Part shown: positions 24,749 through 37,519 of the stretch, piece by piece
How positions within the stretch are numbered: position 1 is the stretch's first letter
How the letters are laid out: every line of letters begins with the position of its first letter
Assembly (NCBI GenBank): GCA_030063045.1
Contig: JAQSEB010000099.1
Location: 372,001 to 436,000 of the forward strand
Direction of reading: 5' to 3'
Source: Pratylenchus scribneri
Taxonomy: Eukaryota > Nematoda > Chromadorea > Rhabditida > Pratylenchidae
DNA: 64,000 nt
Notes under the pieces: generated by a model
What the model saw: only the letters and a program-made list of their open reading frames with translations
Told to the model about the DNA's origin: nothing
Database searches by the model: none
Program-made: the position numbers and the translations under genes

Positions 24749-25883
24749 TCTTTCGACACGGTGGCTTCTCCCGGATGAAGAGTTGGCCAATGCTATTTGG
24801 GTTTGAAATGGACTTGAATGAGAACGAATTGATTCACTATTGGACAATCTAGCTTATATTTATATGAGCCGAATTCAATACGAGAGGACAACGAACCGAA
24901 TATCAAATCTAAGAGATATCACATGAAATTAAAATTGTGGCCCCTTTGGAAAGTGCATTCACGAGATGAAGCCGCGAGAATGGACTTGGCCAAATCGATC
25001 AAGCATTAAGGGAGAAGTGAGGGTGGATTTGAATTTGGCCAATATTTTGGGTTCGATTGCGCCGATAGAAATTACACGGCTGATCATCTCATCAAATGCA
25101 CTCAATCCCACCTCTCCCCGGCAATATCCAGCATCCACCCAGCACCCACCCACATTATTTGCCCTTTCCTTCTTTGTCAATTCTCCCCTTCCATGCATGT
25201 TGATTACTTCTTGGTGAATATGATCTGCTGATCAATTTTTACGTTATTTGAAATTCTGATTATGAGGGAAAATATCAATGATATTTTATTGGAAAAATGA
25301 CCAATTTTATTAGATTTTATTATTTATGGTTGATTTTTGTGGAAATATTTTGCTGTTAGGTCATTTCCATCGCCACCTGAGTCTCACAAGAATTTTTAGG
25401 TGAATGAATCATAGTTTAGCAGCTAAGTACCTAATCACTAATCAACCAAAATGATCTAAAATGAGCCCTGAATTAACCTATAATCCTTGTCAATAATCAA
25501 TATCCATGTCAACTGTACGGTACGGTATTTTTTATTTTTCGAAAAGAAAACTTGTACTTTGAAAATCAAATCAATCAATAAAATGGCTTGGATTTGGATC
25601 TACATTGTCTGCTTTGAAAGTTTACTCTTCATTAATTAATTCCTTGTCATTGCCGTAACTAACTTTCAGATTAAATTAAATATATGTTTGAAGAATAATT
25701 GAATTAAATTAAAAATAGTTTATTTTTACTAAAATTAATCAACCTTCCTTCAATCGCAAATTTCGCTAACCATACCAAACTTCGATCGCAAATTTAATTG
25801 TAATTTACCCAGCTTCAATCACATTTTTTTAGAAAATTTACATTCGATAAGCTTATTTAGTAATACATCAAAATCATCAAATT
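24749..25883. other. Intergenic between gene B and the DRH helicase
   Basis: A divergent promoter region for gene B (-) and the helicase (+). It holds the gene B TATA-like sequence. Open frames at 24959-25217 on both strands overlap each other and show no domain or splice link. No mobile element is recognised. Confidence 0.4.
24857..24864 (-). promoter_or_regulatory. Candidate TATA box of gene B
   Basis: On the minus strand this reads TATAAATA, about 110 bp upstream of the start codon at 24748. It matches the position of the gene A candidate. Confidence 0.5.
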
Positions 25884-28800
25884 ATGGAAGATCAAGTGGT
25901 GCTGAGAATTAAAAGTAAATTTATCAGCCAAATATAAATATTCCAATTTTAAATAAATTTCCAGCGAAGTTTCCTCATCTTACTGGTTCGATTCCACCAA
26001 CATCAGATGAACGGGAGCAATTATTGCGCTGGTTGGATGATTTACGGCAGAATGGGATTACAATGGTGGATGCGCATGTTCGACTTTTCCTCCAAGAATT
26101 CATTGATCATTGCACTCCGCAAGATCAGAATTACTTATTCCAGCGATTTGCAAGTAAACTTTAAATCTAAAAATAAGTAAATTCATAAATTTCAAGGCCA
26201 TAAACTGGACCTGTTTGCGAAAGTGGCAGCAGAAAAGAAGCACAACGCACGAAAACTGTTCAACAAGAGTGCAGAACAAGCGGAACTGGTTGAGAAGAAT
26301 TCGCTGAAGCGGAGTTTGTTCATTTACATTTCCACGCTGGACGATCCGGATGCACTTGTCCATCTGTTGGTCATAATCGCCCGATGCAAAACAGGTTTAT
26401 TCATTTATTCATAATTTTTAATAGGAATTCCTATTTAAAGCTGATCCAATGGCATTTGAGGAATTGCATTTGAACACGCTGCCCAACACCCACTACTATG
26501 CTAGACTTTTCGCTGCACCAACCAAAAAAATGGTTGACAAAATTCGAACTGTGCTCGAGCCGAAGCACATTTTGAAGTGGTTCAAGGAACATGTACTCCA
26601 ACATGAATTTGACAATTTGATCAAACGAATCGAGAAATACTACGACCCGGAGGACCACAAAAAGCGAGGTTATTGAACAATTTTTGAGTAAAAGACTGGA
26701 AAATGTGATGTTTAGAAATTGAAACCGCCTCGTGTCTTTTCGCCCGAGGACTTGTTCATTGCACGGATGGGCCGGATTCGACACGCGATTTGGGAGTAAA
26801 TTTTTAAAATTAAATTTTAAATACATTCAATTTTCAATTTGTCCACCAAAAGGATTGGTATTATCACTTTTTGAATGCGCTGTTGAGCCATGGAGATTGT
26901 CGAATGTTCCCTAGAAATATCGATCCAAATTATCAAGACGATCTTGGTAGGGGTTTTTCATCAATTGTTACTAAAATTTTGCATTAAAGTTCGTTGGGAG
27001 GCTCGCAAAATCAGTGCAAAGAATCCACTGAATGCGCCGTTCATGAATGATGTTATAATCGAACAAGAGGCCGAAAGCGAAGTCGATGGCCAAAAAAGAA
27101 TGCCACGAGACCAACGGGACTATAAGAACGAACGAAAAACCGGTAAATTCTTTTATTTTTAAACCATTTAATTAAATTAATTTTTAAAGATGCTATCATT
27201 GATTATGAACCGGAGAGCTTCGATTTGCGCCCTTACCAAAATGGTTAATTTAATTTAAATAATTATGATTTTGGATTTGTGTTTAGAATTGGTTTTGCAC
27301 GCAAAAAGTGGTCGAAACACAATTATTTGTGCACCAACGGGCAGTGGAAAAACATTCATTGCGGTTGAGATCATCAAAGATCATTTGGAAAAAATGCATC
27401 GGGAGGGCCGAGTTGGACGAGTTTGTTTTTCTTTTTTCCAAAATATTCACTTTTGTGAACTTTAGTGTGTGATGCTTGTTCCAACCGTTCCATTGGTTGA
27501 TCAACAATGCCTCCAATTTGTCACATTTTTGGGCTGTCGTCGTGACCAATACCGTCCCGACCTCCCATATTGGATCGATGCATTCAGTGGATGCGAAAAT
27601 AGCTCAGAAGGGCGCGCAAATCGAGTGTTGGGTACGGACATTTGCGTTATGACTCCACAAATATTAATGTAAGTTTTTGGGAATTGATATTAGGACTAGC
27701 GCAATTAGAAATATAATAATAAAAAAAAATTTTTCAAAATTTTTCACCTGCAAAATTTAGGAGTTTTGAAAATTTTCGACCTGCAAAATTTAGGAATTTT
27801 TTGCAAATTTTCGACCAGCAAAATTTAGGATTTAGGATTTTTTTTAAATTTTTGAGCGACAAGCAAAATTGTGAACATTTTCGACCAGCGGAGTTACCAA
27901 ATAAAATAATTTTATTAAAATTTCCCCTCCATTTTCAGCAACATGATGAACAGTGTTCTTCGCAAGGAAAAGCTCTACTTCTCCGATTTCACCCTCCTCA
28001 TCTTTGATGAATGCCATCACTGTGTCAAAGGACATCCATACAAAAGTAAATTTGACATAATTATTTAATAATTTCTTTTTATTTTTTAGTTTTGGTGGAA
28101 ATGTTGGACAAAGAGCTGCCCAAAATGGCCTATCCACCACAAATTGTCGGATTGACCGCTTCAATGGGTGTTGGCGACAGTGGATGGGATATGAACGCCT
28201 GCCGAAATCATATGCTCGATCTTTGCTCCAATTTGATGGCCGATTCCATTTCCACCGTGCGCCACCAACTCGACGATTTACGAAACTATGTGGTGCCACC
28301 TGTTGATCGTAAACAAATATTTTAATCCAATTTTAATAATTTTTGTTGCAGATGTTGTCCGCGTCAGTCGTCCCAAATACAATCCATTCATTGAGGAAAT
28401 TGACCGAGTCATGCTGAAAATTGAGGCAGATATGGCCGGCGAGCTGAAGGGTTTGATTCCAGTGCTCAAAATCACTGAGGTTTTATATAAATTTAAAAAA
28501 AAAATTGGTAAAATTAGCATTGATTTTTTTTTGTTCAAAATACTGTATTTTTACTTGAAAAATACTGAAGAAAGTCTAAAAATATATAAAAGTGAGCACC
28601 AAACTAGAATAAAAAATACCTTCCTCGGAGCGGATTCGAACCCGAGACCTAAATTTTTCAAGGATTTCCCAATTGAGCAAAAATTTTACAAAAAATTTGA
28701 AAAAATTCATAAAAATTTTTCATAGGAGGATATTAAATTCCCACCGCATGACTCACCGGCTCGTTATCAAACAATGGTTGGGCAGCTGAAAAAGCATGTG

Positions 28801-31677
28801 AATCGTGCGGAGCATAACAAACGCTTTTTGCTGGTTCGTTCCATTGACCATTTATCGGTGAGTTTTTAAAAAAATATTTAAATCTTGTAAAAAAATTGAA
28901 TTTGAATTAATCAAAAATATAATTTAATTAATTTTCACAGCATTATTTCCACACAATTGTGACCAGTGATTTGTTGCCAAATAAATATGGATTGGAATAT
29001 TTGGAGGAAAAAATGAAAAATTATATGAATAAGCCCAACTCCGATCCAATCGAACAAATCAACAATAAATTGCTTCAATACTTTTCCGGTAATTTAATTA
29101 TTTGATTTAATTGAATTTATTTAAGAAATTCATCCACGCCTCAAAAAATGGTCAGAGACGGAGAATGTTGGCAGCAAGGAAATTCTCAAAAAGTTATATG
29201 AGGTTTATTTATTCGGACAAAATTAATTAAATTATTTTAAATTTTGTTTAGGAATTGAACAATCAATTCCAAAAGGAACCGCATTCTCGTTGCATGATTT
29301 TTGTGGCCACTCGAAATTGTGCCCAAAAACTGGCAGATCATTTGAATCAAACGGAGGATTTGCCAATGTTTTATCAGAAAAATGTAATTTTTAATATAAA
29401 TTAAAAAAATTAATTTTTTATTTAGAATGTCGGCTTTATGGTCAGCTCAAATCAAAGTGGCGCGATGGGTGGCCAGTCGAGCCAGGAACAGCAGCGAATG
29501 CGTCAGGACTTCAATTCGGGCAAAATCAAAGTGTTGGTGGTGACTTCGGTGGCAGAGGAGGGTTTGGATATTGCGGCCTGCAATTTGATCATCAAATAGT
29601 TGGTTTTGGGTTCACAGTTCGGTTGGGTACCTCACTTTTTAAAAATTGTAATTTGTATATATTTTAGTGGTTTTCGAGGTCAGAGAATCCGAATTTGGCA
29701 TTCCCTTTTTAATTCTGATCACTTCTTATGGTTCAAAAGCCGGTTTAAATCTATCGTCGAAATAAATTTTTAAACCAGTTTTTGAACCATTCGGACTCGG
29801 AGTGATTGATCAGAATTAAAAACGAATAGTAAAATTTTATTTCTCTGACTTCAAATATCTATAATAAACTATGCATTTTAGTATACAAAAATAAATAAAT
29901 TCTATTTTTTTTACCTAAAGTAGTGGGGTAACAACCGAACTATTATCCTTTCGGATTTTAATTGAATAAATTTAAATATATATAATCCATTTAAGCAACA
30001 ATATTGGCTCGGAACGTACAATGATTCAGCGAAGAGGTCACAAAATTAAAATTTTAAAATTTAATTTGTTTTAATTTTAGGTCGTGCTCGCCAAAAGAAC
30101 AGCCGCAGTGTTTTGCTCGCATTGGACAGCACCATTGAACAGGCGGAGTTCAACAATATTCGAAAGGAAGCAATGGTTACTTAAATTGAATTTAAAATTA
30201 ATTAAATCATTTTTAAGATGATGGCCTGTCTCCAAAATTTGCAAGAAACAAATGACACTTTGCTGAAGAATCAAATTGAGGAAAATCGGCAGAAATTGAA
30301 GGGACAACAGGAGGAGATGGATCGACGGGAAAATGATAAGCGAGAACGCCTCCGGGGACGACGGTAAATATTAATTACCAAAAAGCATTAGGAGAGATAA
30401 TTGACTCTCACTATTAAGGCTTTTAGGGATAACACTGGTGTTTTAGGATAGTTTTTCTGAATTTCGACAAAAAATATGTACTGTAAAATTTATAAAAAAA
30501 ATGCCTAAAAATGAGTACCGAGCCTTAAAAATTATTTGCTTCTAAGCGGGTTCGAACCCGAGACCTAAATTTTGCAAAAGAATCACCCTAACTTTTTCTT
30601 AAATTTACTTTTTACTAGGCAGCCTAAAACTAAACCTAGCTCTGACCTAAATCTAAATTCTAAATCCCAGGCCTAAAATTTACCTAAAAATGGATAATTT
30701 TATTTGATTATTGTATTTTTAAGCTATAAACTTTGCTGCCGTTCGTGTGGATCAAAGATTTGCGAGAACACCCATATTCGTTCCGTGGCCGATTCAATTT
30801 ACATTGTTGTGGATCCAGAAGTGTGGAAACGTTCAACATTCCACTACATAAACAATCCAACGGTTATTTGTATTTAATTTAAATTAGATTATCGATTAAA
30901 TTTTAGAAAGACCATCTCACAACGAAGATTGCCCGCTGGCTTTGTGGCACTTGCAAAACCCAAGAGTGGGGAACTATCGTCAAATATTCCAATTGTTGGC
31001 TGCCCCAACTGATGGCACCCAATTTCACGCTGGACCGCCTGGATAGCCAAACTGAGTATGAGCGAGTGCTGGCAGGGAGTGAGGGAAGTCGCCGAACTTG
31101 GAAACAAATTACGGACTCCCATTTCAACATTGACCCAGTGAATTTGCGCAATATTGTGAGTTTAATCAAAAATCGTTAATTATTAAGAGAAATACTGAAA
31201 ATGGCGAAAAAGATTATTTATAACAGTTCAATGATGACCTAAACCACCCTAATCAAGACACATCATTTGATATGATTTAGTTTAGGTTTAAACCAAATTT
31301 TAATTGATTTTCAACCAAAAACCATATGATGGTTTTTAAATGGTTTAAATTTTGATCAAACCATGAAAAATTATATACCAAACGATGCGTCTTGATGAGA
31401 AAATAGATTGAGCATACGGTTTGGGGGGGGGGGGGGTGGGTAGGACAAATCATTAAACCACTAAATCCATTTTGCCATTCATTCATTGTTTTTTTGCCAA
31501 ATTAAATATTGTTTAAAAATTCAGCGTGACATGTACACGGCCTTAATGACACATAAACCGAATGACGCAAAGGAAATGGATGAGCAGGAATATATTGCGA
31601 ATATTAAACAATTGGATAAGATGAACAAGAAGAAGGATGAGAGGAAGAATAAGATTCAATTGTTTTTGGAGGAATAA
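25884..31677 (+). CDS. drh: RIG-I-like / Dicer-related helicase (DRH-3-like)
   Basis: Twenty-four phase-consistent exons run from 25884-25914 to 31525-31677. Key ones are 27287-27420, 27466-27668, 27939-28045, 29426-29598, 29996-30036, 30724-30862 and 30907-31155. The product is 1100 aa, close to nematode DRH proteins. These proteins bind double-stranded RNA and act in small-RNA production and antiviral RNAi. Order seen: a helical N-terminal region, SF2 motif I APTGSGKTF (K364), motif II DECHH (478-482), LTAS, the helicase insert, the HELICc motifs TSVAEEGLDIA and QRRGRARQ (838-845), and an RLR-type C-terminal zinc site with C926-RS-C929 and C980-GT-C983. All catalytic motifs are intact. Exon 5 (26716-26795) reads less protein-like in the spliced frame than in the next frame. 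Introns hold an R1 element and two tRNA-like fragments. Confidence 0.92.
27735..27895. repeat. Short tandem repeat in helicase intron
   Basis: Three to four imperfect copies of a ~40-bp unit with TTTTCGACC-TGCAAAATTTAG (third copy TTTTCGACCAGCAAAATTTA) fill most of the intron between 27668 and 27939. Confidence 0.7.
28560..28690 (-). repeat. tRNA-like SINE-type fragment (helicase intron)
   Basis: On the minus strand it reads GCTCAATTGGGAAATC, then AATTTAGGTCTCGGGTTCGA-ATCCGCTCCGAGG, with A- and B-box-like spacing. It closely matches the copy reversed at 30520-30610 and the plus-strand copy at 11288. Confidence 0.55.
30520..30610 (-). repeat. tRNA-like SINE-type fragment (helicase intron)
   Basis: The minus strand reads TTTAGGTCTCGGGTTCGAAC-CCGCTTAGAAGC. 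It shares the B-box core with the copy at 28560-28690 and lies in the intron before the exon at 30724. Confidence 0.5.
31187..31511. mobile_element. R1 foldback element (full copy 2)
   Basis: It lies in the last helicase intron (31156-31524). The left end has GAAATACTGAAAATGGCG and AACAGTTCAATGATGACC. The right end has GGACAAATCATTAAACCAC and TTGCCAAATTAAATATTG. A G-run of about 11 near 31424-31434 may be unstable. No coding capacity. Confidence 0.7.
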
Positions 31678-31994
31678 TTTTGCGTCGATTTATTTTATTA
31701 ATTTTGTGCTTTATTCGGAATTCCATTCCATTTTAATTTAATTTTTTGATTTATTCGGGAATATACCACCTACCTATTCATTTATTTATTGAGAAGTGAG
31801 AACACGGGGATTCTAAATTGCTGCCATTTATTTTTGTTTTATTCTTTTTGATTTTGATAAATTTAATTGAGAATAAAATTTGGACTTAAAAATATCGATT
31901 ATTGAAAAGAAGCTTAAACGAAAATGACTCATTCATTTATTTTTAAGAATTTCACAGAAGTTTATTATTTATAATTTAATTAATTAATAATTAG
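31678..31994. other. Spacer between helicase and copine genes
   Basis: A 317-bp spacer between two genes on the same strand. GAGAATAAAATTTGG near 31870 could serve helicase 3'-end formation. The distance would also allow a closely packed gene pair, but no trans-splicing signal can be proved from sequence alone. Confidence 0.4.
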
Positions 31995-34900
31995 ATGGCA
32001 CAAGAGGAGACAATTTTGCTGAGTTTCAATGGAATGTAAGATTTAAAGACAATTTCTATTTAATTTAAATCCAATTAATTCATTTTTTTGAGGAATTTAC
32101 CGGTGGAATGTGCACAAGGCTGCAGATTGGCGATCACTGCAAAGACCGATGGGGATCAGAATTTTACGGAGGTTTTTTAAATTTAATTATAAGTTAAATA
32201 ATTCAAAAATAAATTTATTGGATAGATTGGCCAGACGGAAACCCTTTCGGGCATAAATCCAAAATTCGAGGAGCGAATTGTGCTCATCCTTCGACTTGAT
32301 CTCAGCCAACAATTACGAATAATTCTGTGAGAATATTTTTTAACTAATAGAAAATATTCTTTAATTTAAAGCTATTTGGTGGATCAAGAAAGTGAAATCA
32401 TTCAAGGAAAGTTTGGCCAGGCCGATGTAAATTTATTGGCACTTTTGTTCGGCCCTGACCCAGTTGCCGTTCCGCTGACGTTGGATCATCCCCAAAAATT
32501 GCCTCAGCCTTCAATGGTGCTCATTTCGGTTACTCAGCCAGAACATGGTGGCGCTAACGCCGGCACAGGTCACCAAAATTTGATTATTTATCAAGTCAAA
32601 TTCTCATAAGTTTGGGAAATATTTAAAATATTAAAAAAAAACATTGAAAATGGCGAAAAGTTTATAAAACGGTTCAATGGTTTGTGCTAGAAACTCAAAC
32701 CTTATACCCAAAACCCAATCGATAAATCTCGTCAAAATGAATCGTTTGATAATTATTTGGCCTAGGTTTAACCAATTTTAAATAAGTTTTAAACCAAAAA
32801 TCCTTAAGTTGGTCTAAAATGCCATTAATTTTTGAACCAAACCATAACAAATTATATACCATTCGACGCATTTTGATGAGAGATCACTCGATTGCGATTG
32901 CCGATTGGGATTGAGTATAGGGTTTGGTGGTCTAGGACAAACCATTGAACTAATAATCTTTTCGACATATTCAATTCGTTTTTCGCCAAATTAAATATAT
33001 TACAATTTTAGTTTTCCAATTCATTGGCCATCACCTCGAATCTCCTGGCCTAATCCCAGCTCCATATTTTGTGCTTGAACTTATCTCAAATAATGAGGAA
33101 AAATGCCCAGTAAGCGATGGATATATCCAAACAATTTTAATTAATTACTTCAGATTCTTCTCCATCGCAGTGAATTTGTCCATAAAAATGCGAACCCAAA
33201 ATGGGCAGAATTCCTTCTGCCCTCTCGTTTCTTCCCTTCTTCCGCCGAATGGACTCTGCGCATTTCTTGTTTCAATTTCAACTTCAATCGGACCGAAGAT
33301 TTGCTGATTGGTTCAGCCTCTACCACATTTTACCAATTAATTGGATTAAATGCAAAATTTTTGGTAATTTTCAGAAAATTAATTTTTTAATTTTTTTATT
33401 ATTTTAGTTGAGACAAGGCCATAAAAAGGAACCAAACGCCAGCATTGAATTGGTCAGGGCTACCAATAATCCGGTGCCCTCCTTGGTAAATTGCCTTAAA
33501 TCTGGCCTCCAATTCCATCCAACAATTGCCATCGATTTCACCTCAAACAATGGAGGACCAAATCATCCGGATGCACTACATTATTGTGAGTTTAGAGAAT
33601 ATATATGCATTACAAATATAGCAAAATAATTTAATTAAAATTGATTGATTTTCGATAAAAATAAAGATTTGACAGCAAAAAAATTTCCGGAACAACCGGA
33701 AAACAAAAAAAAAATAAATTTTCCCGTACAAAAAATAAACTTTCCGGAAAACCGGAATGAAAAAATAAAACTTTCCGAAACAACTGGAATGAAAAAATAA
33801 AACTTTCCGGAACAACCGGAATGAAAAAAATAAAACTTTCCGGAACAACCGGAATGAAAAAAATAAAACTTTCCGGAACAACCGGAATGAAAAACTAAAA
33901 CTTTCCGGAACAACCGGATTGAAAAATAAAACTTTCCGGAACAATCGGAATGAAAAAATAAAACTTTCCAGAATAACAGGAATAAAAAAAACTTTCCGGA
34001 ACAACCGGAAAAAAATAACACTGAAAAAAACAAAAAACTCGGACTTTTATAATTTCCAGTACATCCTCACTCCATGAATGCCTATATGAATGCAATTTCG
34101 ACATTGACAACGGCATTGGGAAGGATAGAAAAGTAAATAAATGGATTAATTTTCCTTTTTCTAATTTCAATTTTGCAGACTTAGCCGAGTATCGATGCTT
34201 GGATTCGGCGCCAAAAAGCCACCAAATTTTCAATTTTCCAATTTATTTGCACTGGTCAGTTTTTAAATTTAAAAATAATTTTTCATTTTTTTCCAATTAA
34301 TTTCAACCATTTTTTAAAGAATGGCTCAGTGGATTCTCCGCACATTCGGAGTCCGGAAGATGCGTTAAACTGTTATCGGAATTGTGCAATGTCCCTGCTC
34401 CCATATGCACCAACTCAATATTCGGAAGTGATCCACCATGTGATCAAGTCAGTTATCCATTTTTAGAATATTTCTTATATAAGTTTACATAGATACATAG
34501 TTTACCATTTTTAGGGAAATTTTCAATTAAAAATAGAATAAAAAGGAAAATATTTGAATTCGGATTTAATAAATTAGATTTTAAATATGATGGAAAATAT
34601 GTTATATGTAAATAGATTAAAAGAATTAGCCTCAAAAGAAATTATCTTTTTCTTAAAAATTCTTAAATTATGCCAAAAAATTTTTATCCGATTGACAAAG
34701 AAGGATCTTTTTAATGCATAGGGTGGTCGAAAGTTCGAATCCCGCCAAATCCAGATAATTTTTTTGGTCGATATAATTGATTTTAATGCTTTTTTAGGCA
34801 TTTTTCAAAAATTTAATAAAAATTACTTAAAAAGTACAAAAAATTCCAGAAACTCGAAAAATTAATTTTATTATATTTACATATTTTGGACATATACTAT

Positions 34901-35758
34901 ATTTTCCCCTTTATAAGGTTGGCCAAGGCCGCACAACGATCACAAGCCGGCCTTCATTTTGTGCTAGCAATTTTGACAAATGGCCAGTTGAAGGACCCAA
35001 GGGACAGCATTGATACCATTGTTGAGGCCTCCAATTTGCCAATTTCCATTTTGTTCATTTCAATCGGGAATCAGCAACATCCAGCCGGAAATTCAAATTT
35101 GCGATTGCTCAATTCATCAACGCTCAAATCCTCTCGGAATATTCCACTTTCCAGGGAAACAAGTGGGTCAAATTTATTAAAGGGGAAATATTTAATAAGG
35201 TGGAAAACATCGAAAATGCCAAAAAGATTGTAACATAAAAGGTTTTCCAAGACTCGTAAAACTTATAAATTGAATCAATTCTAACTTAATAGTTTTGAAC
35301 CGGAAACCAAACTCGATTTAAAAGCCAATACCTTTATCCTTTATAGCTTTGAACCGGAAACCAATATTGGTTTAAACCTTTTAAAACCTTTTAGTTATGA
35401 ACTTAAAAATATAATGGGTTTAAACGGTTTAATATCCTTTAATTTTGATTAAACCATAATAAAATATATACCATTCAATGAGTCTTGACCAGCTCAATTC
35501 AAGGGTATATGGTTTGGGGATCTAGGATAAACCATTGAACCATTTAATTCTTTAGCCTTATGTTCTATTTTTCGGCAATTTCAATGTTTTTTATACAAAT
35601 TAAATAATATCTCACATATTTAAATTAAATATAAATTCATTTTCCATTTTTCAGCCACAGTTTTGTCCGCTTCCGATCCAACAATAGTCCAACAAATGAT
35701 GCAGGCAATTTCCCGCCAATTGATTCTCCATCGGCTCAAAACATCTATCCAATTTTGA
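31995..35758 (+). CDS. Copine-like protein (two C2 domains plus vWA/copine domain)
   Basis: Exons 31995-32035, 32093-32171, 32226-32326, 32372-32568, 33012-33109, 33154-33363, 33408-33585, 34060-34132, 34179-34254, 34320-34447, 34918-35162 and 35655-35758 give 509 aa, slightly short for copines. Copines are calcium-dependent membrane-binding proteins. Seen are a divergent C2A, a C2B with [11 protein letters not shown], and a copine vWA domain with [64 protein letters not shown] and ILFISIGN. The MIDAS-like motif reads DFTSNNG where copines usually have DFTxSNG, so the metal-site Ser is Asn. The 3' end of exon 4 is uncertain: the frame runs beyond 32568 to a stop next to an R1 insertion, with no GT donor there in the right phase. 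Confidence 0.85.
32612..33004. mobile_element. R1 foldback element (full copy 3)
   Basis: It lies in the copine intron and begins immediately after the conserved C2 strand coding region. The left end has GGGAAATATTTAAAATATT, CATTGAAAATGGCGAAAAG and ACGGTTCAATGGTTTGTGC. The right end has TGGTCTAGGACAAACCATTG and TTCGCCAAATTAAATA. It is the best-preserved copy with respect to the inverted repeats. Confidence 0.8.
33675..34020. repeat. Intronic ~33-bp minisatellite with paired CCGG
   Basis: About ten units of ACTTTCCGGAACAACCGGAA followed by TGAAAAAATAAA, with variable A-runs. Each unit has TTCCGG and CCGGAA as a small inverted repeat. It fills most of the copine intron 33586-34059. The ACTTTCCGG core also appears, reverse-complemented, in the 41-bp array at 62.6-63.8 kb. 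Confidence 0.92.
34448..34900. repeat. Degenerate element related to the hAT-type element at 48.0 kb
   Basis: The copine intron contains TTTTTAGGGAAATTTTCAAT, GATTTAATAAATT, then GGTCGAAAGTTCGAATCCC and TAATTTTTTTGG. The same words occur in the same order in the element at 48011-48603. The terminal sequences are not preserved here, so this looks like an old copy. Confidence 0.6.
35184..35618. mobile_element. R1 foldback element (full copy 4)
   Basis: It lies in the last copine intron (35163-35654). The left end has GGGGAAATATTTAATAAGG and CATCGAAAATGCC. The right end has TTTGGGGATCTAGGATAAAC, CATTGAACC and TTTCAATGTTTTTTATACAA-ATTAAATA. The interior is diverged and longer than in the other copies. 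Confidence 0.7.
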
Positions 35759-37519
35759 AGAATGCCCATTTATTTCATTTTTACGAAGAAAAACCTTTAT
35801 TATTGCCTTTATTATTAAAGCATATTTTCATATCTTCACTTTTTATGTATAATACTTAAAATATATTGTCTTATTTTCGTTTTAATTTTCATTTTGATTG
35901 TTTATTAGTCCATTTTAGCAATAAAAAATGATTTTATAATTATGATTATATAATAATAATTTTCTCGATAATTGGGCACCGTTCCACTGATTTAATCCCC
36001 AAAGCCCCTAAAGGCGCATTCATTCCGAGAAAATTGGAACACACTGTCCACAAAGATTGAGGGAAAAATGGCTTAAATAAAAGCCCCAGGAAAGTTGGAA
36101 AGCAACAGCAGAATTCCATGCGCATTTTTGCATAATTGATCCACACAAATCCATTCATTCATTCAGTGTCCATTCATTCACGTATAAATAAGCTTAACGT
36201 TGATTGATGTTGATGATGAGTGCCTGTGACCACTCGAAATCACATTTTTGAGGGAGTTTAGCTGACTTTTGGGGGAGATGGAAGGATGAATGGAAGGATT
36301 TATGCTTCTATGGTGTTGAAGTACGTGCTCACATATTTTTGGCGGTTCGCACCTTTTCCCCCAAAAATAAATTTGCTAAAATGGGAAAAAATATTTTAAT
36401 TCCCCACCTTCGATTTTGAAGGTTCCCTAAAATTCTACAAAATCCGCTAAAATTAATTCAAAAATGTCCGCAAATTAAGTAATTATACCCCAAATTTACC
36501 CATTTTTGAGGGGTTGGAAAAATAATTCCCCGTAGGCTATCAAAAGAGATTATATTAGGCGGGGAAAGGGCAACCTTTCATTCCCATTTTGAAAAGACAA
36601 ATTAATTAATTCGCTCAATTTAATTCAACTTTTAATCGTCGCCGCGCATCAATGTCTCATTTCTCTCCAGCAGCTGCTTTCCTGAATTCATCCTCACTCA
36701 ATTAGCTATTATCCTAAAAAGGGATGAATGGAGATGACCCACCACCCCCATTTTTTCCAACCAAGTTCCAATTCCATCAAAAGGGAAGGGACGTGTTCCT
36801 CTTCTCATTCAAATATTAGCATCATCAGCTTTTTTGGTCAACAAATTGATTGGATTTGCTTTATCCTTTCCAAAAGAGGGAGAGGGATGAGGATTATTTA
36901 CATGCAGAATTCCAAAACAACAAATTTGTTGCAAGGAAATAGTTGATACTTTGAATTATTTATTTTTTAATTTATTACTAAATTTTATTTATTTAAAGTA
37001 TCTAATCCATTTGTTACTTGTCAATGCCAACAATAATGCCTAATAAGGGCCTTTCCCATTTGTCCTACTGTACCCCTTACTTTTTTCCTTATCGCCCCGT
37101 CACCCTATCATCAATCAAATATTGCCCCAATCTCTCTTTTTAAACCCGCCCTTTTTCCTGCTGCGTATCTTTTTCCTCCTTTACATTATTATCATATTCC
37201 CCACAAATTAATAAAGAATAATTTAAACTTTAAAGTTGATTCGCCTCTAATCTCGATCCCGTTCATTGAGCCATTGAGGGGCTTCCTCCGGTGAAGTCCC
37301 GGGCGAAAGCATAGGTCCAGCTCTCGTTCAAAACAATTTAGTCCTAGATTAGAATTAGAATTAATAACCTTTTTTATTTACTGTATCCAATCCAACCACA
37401 CTTAATACTTTTTATTCAATTTCAGGCAAATATCTGCAACAAATGATAATTCCCTCCGTTTTTGTCCCATTTCCTCTCCCTAAAGGTTTCACCTGTTGAC
37501 CTTCAAAAGTGCCAAAATA
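35759..37519. other. Intergenic; includes an R2 copy
   Basis: Apart from the R2 element at 37022-37352 this holds only short, domain-free open frames (such as 36728-36946). GCAATAAAAAATG near 35920 is a possible copine polyadenylation site. CGTATAAATAAGC at about 36181 is a TATA-like word with no supported gene beside it. Confidence 0.45.
37022..37352 (+). mobile_element. R2 element (full copy)
   Basis: It reads TGCCTAATAAGGGCCTTTCC, TTGTCCTACTGTACCCC, CGCCCCGTCACCCTATCA, AAATATTGCCCCAATC, then TCATTGAGCCATTGAGGGGC, GTCCAGCTCTCG and TAGTCCTAGATTAG. It serves as the reference copy for the family. No coding capacity; the classification (MITE or SINE) is open. Confidence 0.75.
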
